11,814 nt of DNA from Saprospiraceae bacterium (GTDB taxonomy: Bacteria > Bacteroidota > Bacteroidia > Bacteroidales > JAIPBB01), in the NCBI GenBank assembly GCA_021739805.1, contig JAIPBB010000161.1, positions 1 to 11,814 of the forward strand. The letters run 5' to 3'. Shown here in pieces: positions 6,101 to 11,544 of this stretch; the stretch's first letter is position 1, and the number at the start of each line of letters is the position of its first letter. The notes beneath the pieces are model-generated. The model searched no databases. It was not told the DNA's origin and saw only the letters and a program-made list of their open reading frames with translations. The translations under genes and the position numbers were made by a program.

Positions 6101-9088
6101 GGAATATGTTGTTGCTCCACTGGCGTTTAAAATCACAGAATCTCCAATACAAATTACATTTGTAGTTGAGCTAATACTAACATTTGGTAATTGGTTTACA
6201 TTAATAATAATAGAAGTAGTATTTGTACATCCATTCAAATCAACTCCAACAACTGTATAAGTTGTAGTAGTGGTTGGATTAGCAATAACTGAAGCTCCTG
6301 TTGTAGTATTCAAAGCTGTTGCAGGACTCCATGAATATGTATTTGCACCACCTACTGTTAAACTCACTGAATCACCGGCACAAATAGTAGAAGATGATGG
6401 TGTGATTGTTAAAATTGGTAATTGATTTATATTAACATTAATGCTGTCAAAATTTGAGCAGCCATTATTATCAGTTCCTGTTACAAAATATAATGTTGAA
6501 GATGGCGGACTTGCTTTAACAATTGTTCCTGAATTACTACTCATATTATTGACTGGACTCCAGCTATAATTAACAGCACCGGAGGCAGTAAGAATTACAG
6601 AATCACCAAAACATATACTTGGAGAATTTGATGATACACCAACATTTGGCAATGGATTTACCGTAATGCTTATATTGTCAGTATTAATACAACCATTATT
6701 ATCAGTTCCGATAACATTATAAGTTGTTGTTGATAATGGATTTGCAACTACTGATGTTCCGCTTCCACTATTAAGTGTTGCTGTTGGACTCCATGAATAG
6801 TTTATTGCTCCAATTGCATTTAAAATCACAGAATCTCCAATACAAATTACACTAGTGTTTGAACTAATGCTAACATTTGGTAATTGATTAACATTAACAA
6901 CAACTGTTGCCGAATTAGAACAACCATTCAAATCAACTCCAACAACTGTATAAGTTGTAGTAGTGGTTGGATTAGCAATAACTGAAGCTCCTGATGTAGT
7001 ATTTAAAGCTGTTGCAGGACTCCAGGAATAAGTGCTTGCACCACTTACTGTTAAACTCACTGAATCACCGGCACAAATAGTAGAAGATGATGGTGTATTT
7101 GTAAGTATTGGTAGTGGATGTATTGTTATATTAACACTATCGGAATTTAAGCAGCCATTATTATCAGTTCCTGTAACAAAATACAAAGTTGATGAAGTAG
7201 GTCCGGCTTTCACAATTACTCCTGTATTATTATTCAAATTATTAACCGGACTCCAGCTATAATTAACAGCACCTGTGGCAGTAAGAATTACAGAATCACC
7301 AAAACATATACTCGGAGAATTTGATGAAACTACTACATTCGGTAATGGAAATATTGTGAATGTTTGTGTTGCTGTGTCAGTTCCACATGAATTAGTAATT
7401 ATAACTGTTACAGTATAAGTGCCTGGTGTAGTATAATCAATATTTGTTGGATTTTGTTGGCTTGAACTTGAAGGAACTCCACCCGGAAAACTCCAGTCGT
7501 AAGATGTAATAGCACTTCCATTGTCGATATAAGTTGGATTTGGAGTTAATGAGAAAGTATTACATGAATTTGGAATTGCAGCAATATTTACAATAGGTTT
7601 GTCAAAAGTGGTAATTGTTATTGTTGTATCATCATTTCCACAATTATTAGTGGATGTTAATATGACATTGTAATTTCCTAGTAAGTTAAACTCTATTGAT
7701 GAATTTATTGAATCAGCAGCAAAAGGAGAATTAAAACTCCAACCACTCACTGGTGAAACTGACCAATTATGAGTTAAATTACCACCATAAGAGCCATTAT
7801 TGAAATTTACATTCAAAGGAATGCAACCATTAATTGTAGAAGGTGTTGCAATTGCATGAGGCATATCATTAATAAGAACTTGTTTGCTTAAAACCGAAAC
7901 CCCGCAAATTCCGTTTGAAGCTGTTAGCGAAATCGTATAACTTCCCGGGCTATTATAAGTATGACATGCATTCAGAGATGTTGAAGTATTATTAATACCT
8001 GAAGCAGGGTCACCAAAATTCCATACATAACTAGCAAAAGCATTACAATTATATCCAAAACCTGAGATTGTTGTATTTGTAACACATATAGGACTGTTTA
8101 CGCAACCGGTATCTGCTGATAATGTGAATTCTGCAGTTGGTGAACTGTAAATTCTAATGTTACCAACAGTTGCTGTTGTGAAGTCACAATTATTATATGC
8201 AGTAACCTGAACACTGTAAGTGTTTGATGATTGCGAACAAGAGGAAGTTGTAAAAGTGTGTGAAATTGTATCATTAACAAATGGGTCATTATAATTCCAT
8301 GTAATATTCGGTGAACCATCACTGAAATCCCAAACATAATAGGTTCCGGGTGAATTATATTGATATTGATTTAAAACGAATTTAAAAGTTTGAGGTGCAC
8401 ATCCCTGTGTATTTCCCAATGAACTAAGCCCAATTGCAGGATTTCCCTGGTTTGCTATATCATAGGTTTTCGTTGCCTGACATCCGTTGGAATCAAAAGC
8501 GGTAATACTAAGATTGAATAAACCAAGTTGAGTATAAGTATGAGTTATTGGAAAACTTGAGTTTGTAATTGTACTTGCTGAACCTCCATCACCCCAATTT
8601 AATATATAATGTGTCACCATGCTGCTGTCAGCAGTTGTATTGTAAAGTGTAATAAGAAAATTTGGATTTGAGTTAGATGGATTATTATCACAATTACTAA
8701 AAGGTGTATAAGGGTCAATATCCTGAAGTGAAGGTGTTATATTATTATTAACTATTACATTTGCTTGATAACTACCGCATGAAGAACCCACATTAACGAC
8801 TAATGAAACAGTATATGATTTGATTGAACAACCTGAATAATTATAAGTATGAGTTGGATGTTGCAATGTTGATGTAGTGCTATCGCCAAAATCCCACAAA
8901 TATGTTGGAGTTCCTGAACCACCTGAAACAACCGATGTAAAAGTTATCACTGTCCCTGAATGAGAACTGTCCGGTGTGAAAGTGAAGTTAGTAGGTAAGG
9001 AGCATTGAGCAATGGATTTATTGGAAAAGATGAGAATTCCAAGAAACAATGCTATTGCTAACACGGTTGATTTTGTAAAGAAACGCAT
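200..9088 (-). CDS. Giant secreted PKD/Ig-like repeat protein with T9SS type B (CHU_C) sorting domain
   Basis: This 2962-residue protein is predicted to be exported by Sec, moved across the outer membrane by T9SS, and displayed or released as a long adhesin-like filament. Visible parts in order are: a signal peptide (about 1-27); about six PKD-type domains (29-583); twenty 77-residue Ig-like modules (584-2123); about nine PKD domains (2124-2858) with WDFGDG-type motifs; and a gliding-motility-associated C-terminal domain (2859-2962) ending GSITLIR. The start is set by the signal peptide and by a good promoter upstream. The stop is followed by a strong terminator, so the gene looks monocistronic and complete. 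No enzymatic domain is seen, so an adhesion or matrix role is inferred from the domain types. No PorP/SprF-like partner gene, often found near such proteins, lies in the window. No gene symbol is justified. The reading frame is intact across 8.9 kb, which argues against decay. Confidence 0.93.
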   Translation of the reverse strand: MRFFTKSTVLAIALFLGILIFSNKSIAQCSLPTNFTFTPDSSHSGTVITFTSVVSGGSGTPTYLWDFGDSTTSTLQHPTHTYNYSGCSIKSYTVSLVVNVGSSCGSYQANVIVNNNITPSLQDIDPYTPFSNCDNNPSNSNPNFLITLYNTTADSSMVTHYILNWGDGGSASTITNSSFPITHTYTQLGLFNLSITAFDSNGCQATKTYDIANQGNPAIGLSSLGNTQGCAPQTFKFVLNQYQYNSPGTYYVWDFSDGSPNITWNYNDPFVNDTISHTFTTSSCSQSSNTYSVQVTAYNNCDFTTATVGNIRIYSSPTAEFTLSADTGCVNSPICVTNTTISGFGYNCNAFASYVWNFGDPASGINNTSTSLNACHTYNSPGSYTISLTASNGICGVSVLSKQVLINDMPHAIATPSTINGCIPLNVNFNNGSYGGNLTHNWSVSPVSGWSFNSPFAADSINSSIEFNLLGNYNVILTSTNNCGNDDTTITITTFDKPIVNIAAIPNSCNTFSLTPNPTYIDNGSAITSYDWSFPGGVPSSSSQQNPTNIDYTTPGTYTVTVIITNSCGTDTATQTFTIFPLPNVVVSSNSPSICFGDSVILTATGAVNYSWSPVNNLNNNTGVIVKAGPTSSTLYFVTGTDNNGCLNSDSVNITIHPLPILTNTPSSSTICAGDSVSLTVSGASTYSWSPATALNTTSGASVIANPTTTTTYTVVGVDLNGCSNSATVVVNVNQLPNVSISSNTSVICIGDSVILNAIGAINYSWSPTATLNSGSGTSVVANPLSTTTYNVIGTDNNGCINTDNISITVNPLPNVGVSSNSPSICFGDSVILTASGAVNYSWSPVNNMSSNSGTIVKASPPSSTLYFVTGTDNNGCSNFDSINVNINQLPILTITPSSSTICAGDSVSLTVGGANTYSWSPATALNTTTGASVIANPTTTTTYTVVGVDLNGCTNTTSIIINVNQLPNVSISSTTNVICIGDSVILNASGATTYSWSPTTTLNSGSGTSVIANPLSTTNYNVIGTDNNGCINTDNISITVNPLPNVTAYSNSYSICYGETATLTANGASSYVWSPASSLNSSTASTVLASPITSTIYQLIGTDNNGCANTDTVSINVKALPVLTTNPASPSLCTGDTVLVTVSGATSYLWSPGAGLSSTTGAAVSVFPLVSSNYSIIGTANNGCIDTLNMTVNVNPTLTILVNPSAPSVCLGDSITLTASGANNFSWSPSTGLSATTGSTIKASPTVNTTYNVIGSNSSGCFNTTSFTIQVNPKPIITANSNSNLICAGQSVTMTASGANNYVWSPSAGLSTNTGSTIIAAPTSTTSYIVQGLLPTGCFSTDTVTIGVNPLPTISINPGSASICYGDSININASGALTYNWSPSAGINNSIGSSIIAFPTSTTQYNVIASDNNGCVDSSSITITVNPLPNVSVNPNSPEICFGDSVLITANGASSYSWSPAIGLSSALGASVQAFPYTTSTYTVTGTDQNGCVYDEMVVVDVIPLPIISINASSDTICLGQSVSMTASGANSYVWSPSTALSTTTGNTTIATPTSTTSYIVKGISSTGCESTDTITIVVNPLPTIAINPGSASICWGDSINLSASGATSYNWSPTIGINNSTASSIIAFPTTTTQYIVSGSDNNGCFNSSTITINVNPIPTVSVNPNSPMICFGDSVQLSANGALTYNWSPAIGLNTNSGSIVQAFPNTTSTYTVTGTDQNGCSGEDVIVVDVNPLPTISINASSDTICLGQSTTLTASGASTYAWTPATGLSSTSGSSITASPITTTTYYVQGVNANACENDDSITIVVNQVLTLSVNPSSPTICNGDSVALTVSGANTYSWSQSVSLNSASGASVMAFPNNTTTYSVTGTNVNGCINTTNVVVSVNPLPIISTNLTSSTICNGDSVAVNASGATNYSWTPALGLNTTTANAIIANPSTTTNYTVTGTDGNGCSNNATVMINVNQLPNLNITASSSSICFGDTTTISVTGANVYTWTPSGFGISSNGNMFHASPQNTTKYFVNGTDINGCVNNDSISIIVNQLPTITVNPANTSICLGDSVSITASGATQYMWSPSSGLNNSNSANIVASPITNSTYTVIGTDNNSCVNTTIAIINVNSLPQISFTHDSVACINSNVVFNNNSMGANSFSWDFGNGNFSTSNNPTSTYSSTGFQTIKLIGQSPNGCLDSAFSVIQTISAPIANYSMLPDSGCAPLNVQFINSSSGFGMTHNWNFGNGINSNLQNPPNITFNQLASGNNTYLVSLLSTNMCGSSSFTDTVFVKPQPVVNFGLSSNYGCSPLAISYSNVTTGLATSYLWDMGNGISSSAAQPPVQVYTAGSADSIYSITLIANNYCGSDTMTKQITVRPQSVTALFNPSVYFGCAPLTVTFNNFSTLNSNISWDFDDGNFSTTYSPTNTYLTAGTYHVKLYVSDTCSADTAYVTINVNSFPVLDFTANPDTICVYEDVHFTNLSSNLSNVVWKFGDGNTSTVSNPTYNYTASGLFDVTLIGTAQGSSCVDSITKTVFVKNTPIASFTPSSSDGCYPLNVTLINTSMNSTYFSWDFGDGNSSVLNQPNHTYTSAGTFNITLIAQFPNGCTDTAFSSVIAHPKPISSFSLSSSQSCGYPANVQATNTSTTSSGYTWDFGNGNSSGLNNPTINYNSPGSYDISLISSNVFGCTDTATTQYTVYEKPVADFTIENNEGCEPLSVAITDKSQFATNYTWYMGDGNIYNTISPSHIYNSDGLFSITLIASGNGGCTDTLSFKDTINVHPKPKVDFTFENTNIPLPNSGIIQFTNLTVQGTTFDWDFGDGSFSTEVSPKYRYSMHGLYTVNLTANNQFNCSAEKSKEIEVDYIKGLFIPNAFSPNNPAEEVRLFKPSGMGLKEYYIGIYDSWGNLIWESTELANGMPTEGWNGEFKGKEMPQDVYVWKASGIFMDNSLWQGMDNGNGEFQKYGSITLIR
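203..514 (-). other. CHU_C / gliding-motility-associated C-terminal (T9SS type B) sorting domain
   Basis: The last 104 residues start LFIPNAFSPNN, continue with an IGIYDSWGNLIWES strand, a GWNGEFKGKEMP segment and VYVWKASG, and close with GSITLIR. This is the full consensus of the type B T9SS sorting domain, so the protein is not truncated. Proteins with this domain typically depend on T9SS and often on a PorP/SprF-type outer-membrane partner. That partner is not in this window. Confidence 0.93.
515..2719 (-). other. C-terminal block of about nine PKD domains
   Basis: Residues 2124-2858 form about nine domains of roughly 80 residues. WDFGNG, NFGNG, WDMGNG, WDFDDG, KFGDG, WDFGDG and YMGDG signatures mark the units, usually followed by an NPT-x-x-Y or similar strand. 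The first eight have a cysteine near the start (often GC-x-PL) and a second near the end (often NGC or SC). The last lacks the first cysteine. These domains are the most canonical PKD units in the protein and lead directly into the sorting domain. Confidence 0.85.
3875..5260 (-). repeat. Second higher-order duplication: modules 10-12 copied as modules 13-15
   Basis: Modules 10, 11, 12 match 13, 14, 15 in order. Shared marks include GQSV in 10 and 13, NPGSASIC in 11 and 14, and NPNSP with GTDQNGC in 12 and 15. Modules 12 and 15 agree at 55 of 77 residues by hand count. Module 16 (3644-3874) again has the GQS form of modules 10 and 13, so the copying may have covered more than two sets. The period is 693 bp, as in the first duplication, but the copies have diverged more. 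Confidence 0.8.
5954..7339 (-). repeat. Higher-order duplication: modules 1-3 copied as modules 4-6 (693-bp period)
   Basis: Modules 1, 2, 3 match modules 4, 5, 6 in order. Hand counts of identical residues are 61, 66 and 69 of 77. At DNA level 6231-6300 is identical to 6924-6993 over 70 bases, and 6353-6403 is identical to 7046-7096 over 51 bases, both offset by exactly 693. Modules 3 and 6 differ at about 29 of 231 bases. The unit that duplicated was therefore three modules long. Confidence 0.9.
7340..9004 (-). other. N-terminal block of about six PKD-type domains
   Basis: Residues 29-583 divide into about six domains of 80-100 residues. Typical PKD signatures are visible: LWDFGDS followed by HPTHTY in the first, NWGDGG in the second, VWDFSDGS in the third and VWNFGD in the fourth. 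The fifth and sixth are more divergent (HNWSVSP, YDWSFPGG). Most carry a cysteine near the start and one near the end. The domains vary in length, unlike the rigid 77-residue array that follows. Confidence 0.8.
9008..9088 (-). other. Sec signal peptide of the giant protein
   Basis: Residues 1-27 show a short basic start (R2, K6), a hydrophobic core from about residue 8 to 21 and a polar end with SIA before Q28-C29. Cleavage by signal peptidase I after A27 is likely. The residue before C29 is Q, not G or A, so this is not a proper lipobox and the protein is probably not a lipoprotein. Confidence 0.85.
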
Positions 9089-9155
9089 AATACCAAGTTT
9101 TGTAATCTGATTTCTAATGTAAACTACTGATTTTAATCTCTAATAACGCTGATGG

Positions 9156-9186
9156 CAAATATATGACCGTGAAAAAAAAATATCAA
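9156..9186 (-). promoter_or_regulatory. Bacteroidota-type promoter of the giant gene
   Basis: On the minus strand a TATATTTG box (9163-9156) matches the Bacteroidota -7 consensus TAnnTTTG exactly. A TTG (9186-9184) lies 20 bases upstream, the expected place for the -33 element. The spacer holds a T-run. Transcription would begin near 9150 and leave a leader of about 60 bases before the start codon at 9088. No Shine-Dalgarno sequence is evident there. Confidence 0.65.
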
Positions 9187-9280
9187 GTATTTATTCCAAT
9201 AATTAGAAATATTTTTCAATTTAGAAAAATCTTAATGTGAGAAAATTGGTTTTGATGTGGGAGTGTTCTTGGTTTGTAAA

Positions 9281-9409
9281 TTTGCCTTTTGCTTTTGCCT
9301 TTTGTTTTTTCCCTTTTGCTTTTGCCTTTTTCCTTTTGTCCTTTGTCTTTTTTCTTTTGCCTTTTTCCTTTTGTCTTTTGCCTTTTGCCTTTTGCCTATT
9401 TCCTTTTTC
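9281..9409. repeat. Degenerate TTTTGCC heptamer repeat, pyrimidine-rich on the plus strand
   Basis: The stretch is built from variants of TTTTGCC (TTTTGCT, TTTTTCC, TTTTGTC, TTTTGCC). The cleanest run of consecutive TTTTGCC units lies near 9376-9397. The plus strand is almost free of A across 129 bp. It opens a reading frame of Phe, Leu, Pro, Ala and Cys only, which is a composition artefact, not a gene. It sits between the divergent promoters of the giant gene and the aminotransferase. It could affect DNA structure or vary in length by slippage. No function is shown. Confidence 0.85.
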
Positions 9410-9490
9410 GGTTTACTTACTTAGTATGATGTTTTACAGAGTATAGAAATGTTTCGGCAAAGTAATTTCAAGAATTACTATTATTTCTTT

Positions 9491-9498
9491 TATTTTTG
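9491..9498 (+). promoter_or_regulatory. Possible -7 element of the aminotransferase gene
   Basis: TATTTTTG fits TAnnTTTG. The matching upstream element is weak: TTTC near 9467-9470, about 20 bases before. Transcription from here would start only some 14 bases before the ATG at 9518. That fits the choice of that ATG and excludes an in-frame ATG at 9449. AT-rich DNA gives such matches by chance, so this is a moderate call. Confidence 0.4.
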
Positions 9499-9517
9499 TG
9501 CAAACAAATTTCAATTT

Positions 9518-10732
9518 ATGATTCCATTTTCACCGCCACGCATGGACCAAAAAATCATTGACGAAGTGATTGATACACTGAAATCAGGATGGATTACAAC
9601 AGGTCCTAAAACAAAATTGTTTGAAAAGAAAATTGCAGAATACACTTCATCTGATAATGTTTTATGTGTTAGCTCAGGTTCCGGTGGTCTGGAATTAATG
9701 CTACTCTGGTTCGGAATTGATGAAGGAGATGAGGTCATTTTGCCGGCCTATACTTATGCAGCAACAGCAAATGTTATTATTCACACAGGAGCAAAACCTG
9801 TTTTCGTTGATATTGAAGATGATTTTAATATTTCCGTAAAGAAAATTGAAGCAGCAATCACAGAAAAAACTAAGGTGATTATGCCCGTTGATATTGCCGG
9901 ATTTCCTTGCAATTATAATGAAATAAACAATTTGGTAAAAAGGAAGGATATTGTTAAAAAATTCAATCCTAAAACCAAAGAGCAGGAAATTTTGGGTAGA
10001 ATTTTAGTTTTGTCAGATGCAGCTCATTCAATTGGAGCAGAGTATGAAGGCAGAAAAACCGGTGCATTAACCGATATTACAGTTTTTTCGTTTCATGCGG
10101 TTAAAAATCTTACAACTGCCGAAGGTGGTGCAGTTTGTTTAAATCTACCGAAGCCTTTCAACAATAAAGAAATTTACGATTATTTGTGTATTAAATCTCT
10201 TCACGGACAAAACAAAGATGCTCTTGCAAAATCTAAAATTGGAAATTGGAAATACGATATAGTTGAAGCCGGATATAAATTTAATATGACAGATATTCAG
10301 GCATCTATGGGCTTGGTTGAACTTGAACGCTATGATTCAGATATGCTTGTTCGTAGAAAACAAATTTTTGATAAATACAGCCAAGGATTATCTAAGTATT
10401 CATGGGCAAAGATTCCTGAATATGAAAGCAGAAATAAAAAAACTTCTTATCATGTGTTCCTTTTAAGAATTAATGGAATTACCGAAGAACAAAGAGATTT
10501 AATTATACAGGGAATTTTTAATAGGGGAGTGTCAGTTAATGTGCATTTTCTTCCCTTGCCAATGACAACATATTATAAAAATTTAGGATACAAAATCGAA
10601 GATTATCCGCATACATATAAAAACTTCGCTGCTGAAATTAGTTTGCCTGTTTATTATGATTTGACGGATGAACAGATTAATCACATTGTGAAATCGGTTA
10701 TTGAGGCGGTGGAAGAAGAAGTGAAAAAATGA
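9518..10732 (+). CDS. DegT/DnrJ/EryC1/StrS-family PLP-dependent sugar aminotransferase
   Basis: Enzymes of this family transfer an amino group, usually from glutamate, to a keto group of a nucleotide sugar in the cytoplasm. The product feeds O-antigen, capsule or glycoprotein glycans. The 404-residue protein begins MIPFSPPRMD and shows GWITTGP (24-30), the phosphate-site SGSGG region (53-57), the cofactor-ring aspartate D167 in SDAAHS, and the Schiff-base lysine K196 in SFHAVKNLTT followed by EGG. Length and motifs are complete. An in-frame ATG at 9449 would add 23 residues rich in Tyr and Phe. I reject it because family members start at the MIPF-type methionine and a likely -7 box lies between the two. 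The start has an A/T-rich leader and no clear Shine-Dalgarno site. The phosphoglycosyl transferase downstream suggests that the amino sugar is used for lipid-linked glycan assembly. The exact substrate cannot be told; a PglE-like role on a UDP-4-keto sugar is one option. Confidence 0.93.
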   Translation: MIPFSPPRMDQKIIDEVIDTLKSGWITTGPKTKLFEKKIAEYTSSDNVLCVSSGSGGLELMLLWFGIDEGDEVILPAYTYAATANVIIHTGAKPVFVDIEDDFNISVKKIEAAITEKTKVIMPVDIAGFPCNYNEINNLVKRKDIVKKFNPKTKEQEILGRILVLSDAAHSIGAEYEGRKTGALTDITVFSFHAVKNLTTAEGGAVCLNLPKPFNNKEIYDYLCIKSLHGQNKDALAKSKIGNWKYDIVEAGYKFNMTDIQASMGLVELERYDSDMLVRRKQIFDKYSQGLSKYSWAKIPEYESRNKKTSYHVFLLRINGITEEQRDLIIQGIFNRGVSVNVHFLPLPMTTYYKNLGYKIEDYPHTYKNFAAEISLPVYYDLTDEQINHIVKSVIEAVEEEVKK

Positions 10733-10953
10733 AATTTCAAATGACAAGTTCCAAAATTCAAATAATTTACAATTTACAAAAAACCAAAATTCAAAACTGT
10801 AATAAAAAATCATTGTGGTGAGTTTTGAGCATTAGAAAATTGAGATTTGGAATTTATTTGTTATTTGTTTTTTGAGATTTGGAATTTACAAGATATTTGG
10901 CTTTGGTACTTAAATTATTAATATCTTCGATGTCAGGATTATGAACTAAATTT
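10733..10953. repeat. Degenerate inverted and direct repeats between the two glycan genes
   Basis: This AT-rich gap holds variants of a TTCCAAA / TTTGGAA word in opposite orientations on its two sides, an imperfect large inverted repeat. Near the middle, TCAAAACT (10791-10798) pairs with AGTTTTGA (10821-10828). On the right, a 17-base word (TTGAGATTTGGAATTTA) occurs exactly twice, at 10840-10856 and 10872-10888. No gene, clear promoter or terminator with a T-run is seen. The gap separates two genes that otherwise look co-directional, and a folded transcript here could weaken read-through. Confidence 0.7.
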
Positions 10954-11544
10954 ATGCTAAAACGAACCTTCGATATAATTGCATCTTTTATAGGCATAAT
11001 TATTTGCCTTCCTTTTCTTATTATCATTTCTTTATTTATAGTTATTGATTCAAAAGGTGGAGTTTTTTACAAACAAAATAGAGTTGGAAGGAATAATCAG
11101 GATTTTATATTGTTCAAATTTCGAACAATGAAAAGCAATGCTGAGCTAAAAGGATTAATCACAATTGGGGAGAAAGATAGCCGAATAACAAGAGTTGGAC
11201 TTTTTTTACGAAAATTCAAACTTGATGAACTTCCACAATTGCTGAATGTATTTATTGGTGATATGAGCATAGTTGGCCCACGTCCGGAAGTGCGAAAATA
11301 TGTAGAAATGTATGACTATAAACAAATGAAAGTTTTATCCGTCAGACCTGGTTTAACAGATTATTCATCAATTGAATATATTAATGAAAATGAAATTTTA
11401 GGTAAAGTTGAAAACCCGGAAGAAGTTTATATAAATGAAATAATGCCTGCCAAACTAAACTTGAATTTAAAATACATTGAAGAGAAAAGCTTTTCAACTG
11501 ATTTAAAAATAATCTTTAAAACTTTAGGGAAAATATTTTCATAA
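10954..11544 (+). CDS. PglC-like monotopic phosphoglycosyl transferase (bacterial sugar transferase)
   Basis: This enzyme class moves a sugar phosphate from a UDP sugar to undecaprenyl phosphate at the inner membrane, the first committed step of many O-antigen, capsule and glycoprotein pathways. The 196-residue protein is the short form, made of the catalytic domain alone. Visible parts are KRTFDII at the start, a re-entrant hydrophobic helix (about 8-31, with P20), FRTMK (56-60), KDSRITRVG (74-82), the catalytic pair D91-E92 in KLDELPQL, GDMSIVGPRPE (102-112) and RPGLTDYSS (131-139). The IEYINENEILG segment is typical of Bacteroidota members. The ATG at 10954 gives the usual family start; no strong Shine-Dalgarno site is seen. 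It lies 221 bp after the aminotransferase in the same direction. Its product would be a natural consumer of that enzyme's amino sugar. The last codons form part of the repeat that continues downstream. Confidence 0.93.
   Translation: MLKRTFDIIASFIGIIICLPFLIIISLFIVIDSKGGVFYKQNRVGRNNQDFILFKFRTMKSNAELKGLITIGEKDSRITRVGLFLRKFKLDELPQLLNVFIGDMSIVGPRPEVRKYVEMYDYKQMKVLSVRPGLTDYSSIEYINENEILGKVENPEEVYINEIMPAKLNLNLKYIEEKSFSTDLKIIFKTLGKIFS

Larger units (their letters stand above)
2720..7339 (-). repeat. Array of twenty exact 77-residue Ig-like modules (20 x 231 bp)
   Basis: Residues 584-2123 are twenty consecutive modules, each exactly 77 residues, with no insertion or deletion. Within a module the fixed points are I/V/L-C at 11-12, G at 14, G-A at 23-24, an aromatic residue at 27, W at 29, P usually at 31, P at 47, Y at 53 and C at 63. 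Most modules end in a linker such as NPLP or NQLP. C12 and C63 are present in all twenty and could form one disulfide per module. The pattern resembles the Ig-like/PKD-like families that accompany CHU_C domains. Module starts on the minus strand step by 231 bases from 7339 (7339, 7108, 6877 and so on to 2950). Confidence 0.95.

Noticed and set aside
9008..9088. Lipoprotein signal on the giant protein because of a cysteine at residue 29
   Set aside because: The residues before the cysteine are I-A-Q, so the G/A needed just before the lipidated cysteine is absent. A T9SS sorting domain is present instead.
9237..9446. Plus-strand open frame of 69 codons starting with GTG
   Set aside because: It is a by-product of the TTTTGCC heptamer tract. 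The translation is almost only Phe, Leu, Pro, Ala and Cys, and it has no plausible ribosome binding site.
9449..9517. Upstream in-frame ATG that would lengthen the aminotransferase by 23 residues
   Set aside because: The extra residues are Tyr/Phe-rich and unlike the family. The likely -7 box lies inside this stretch, and the ATG at 9518 gives the usual MIPF-type start.
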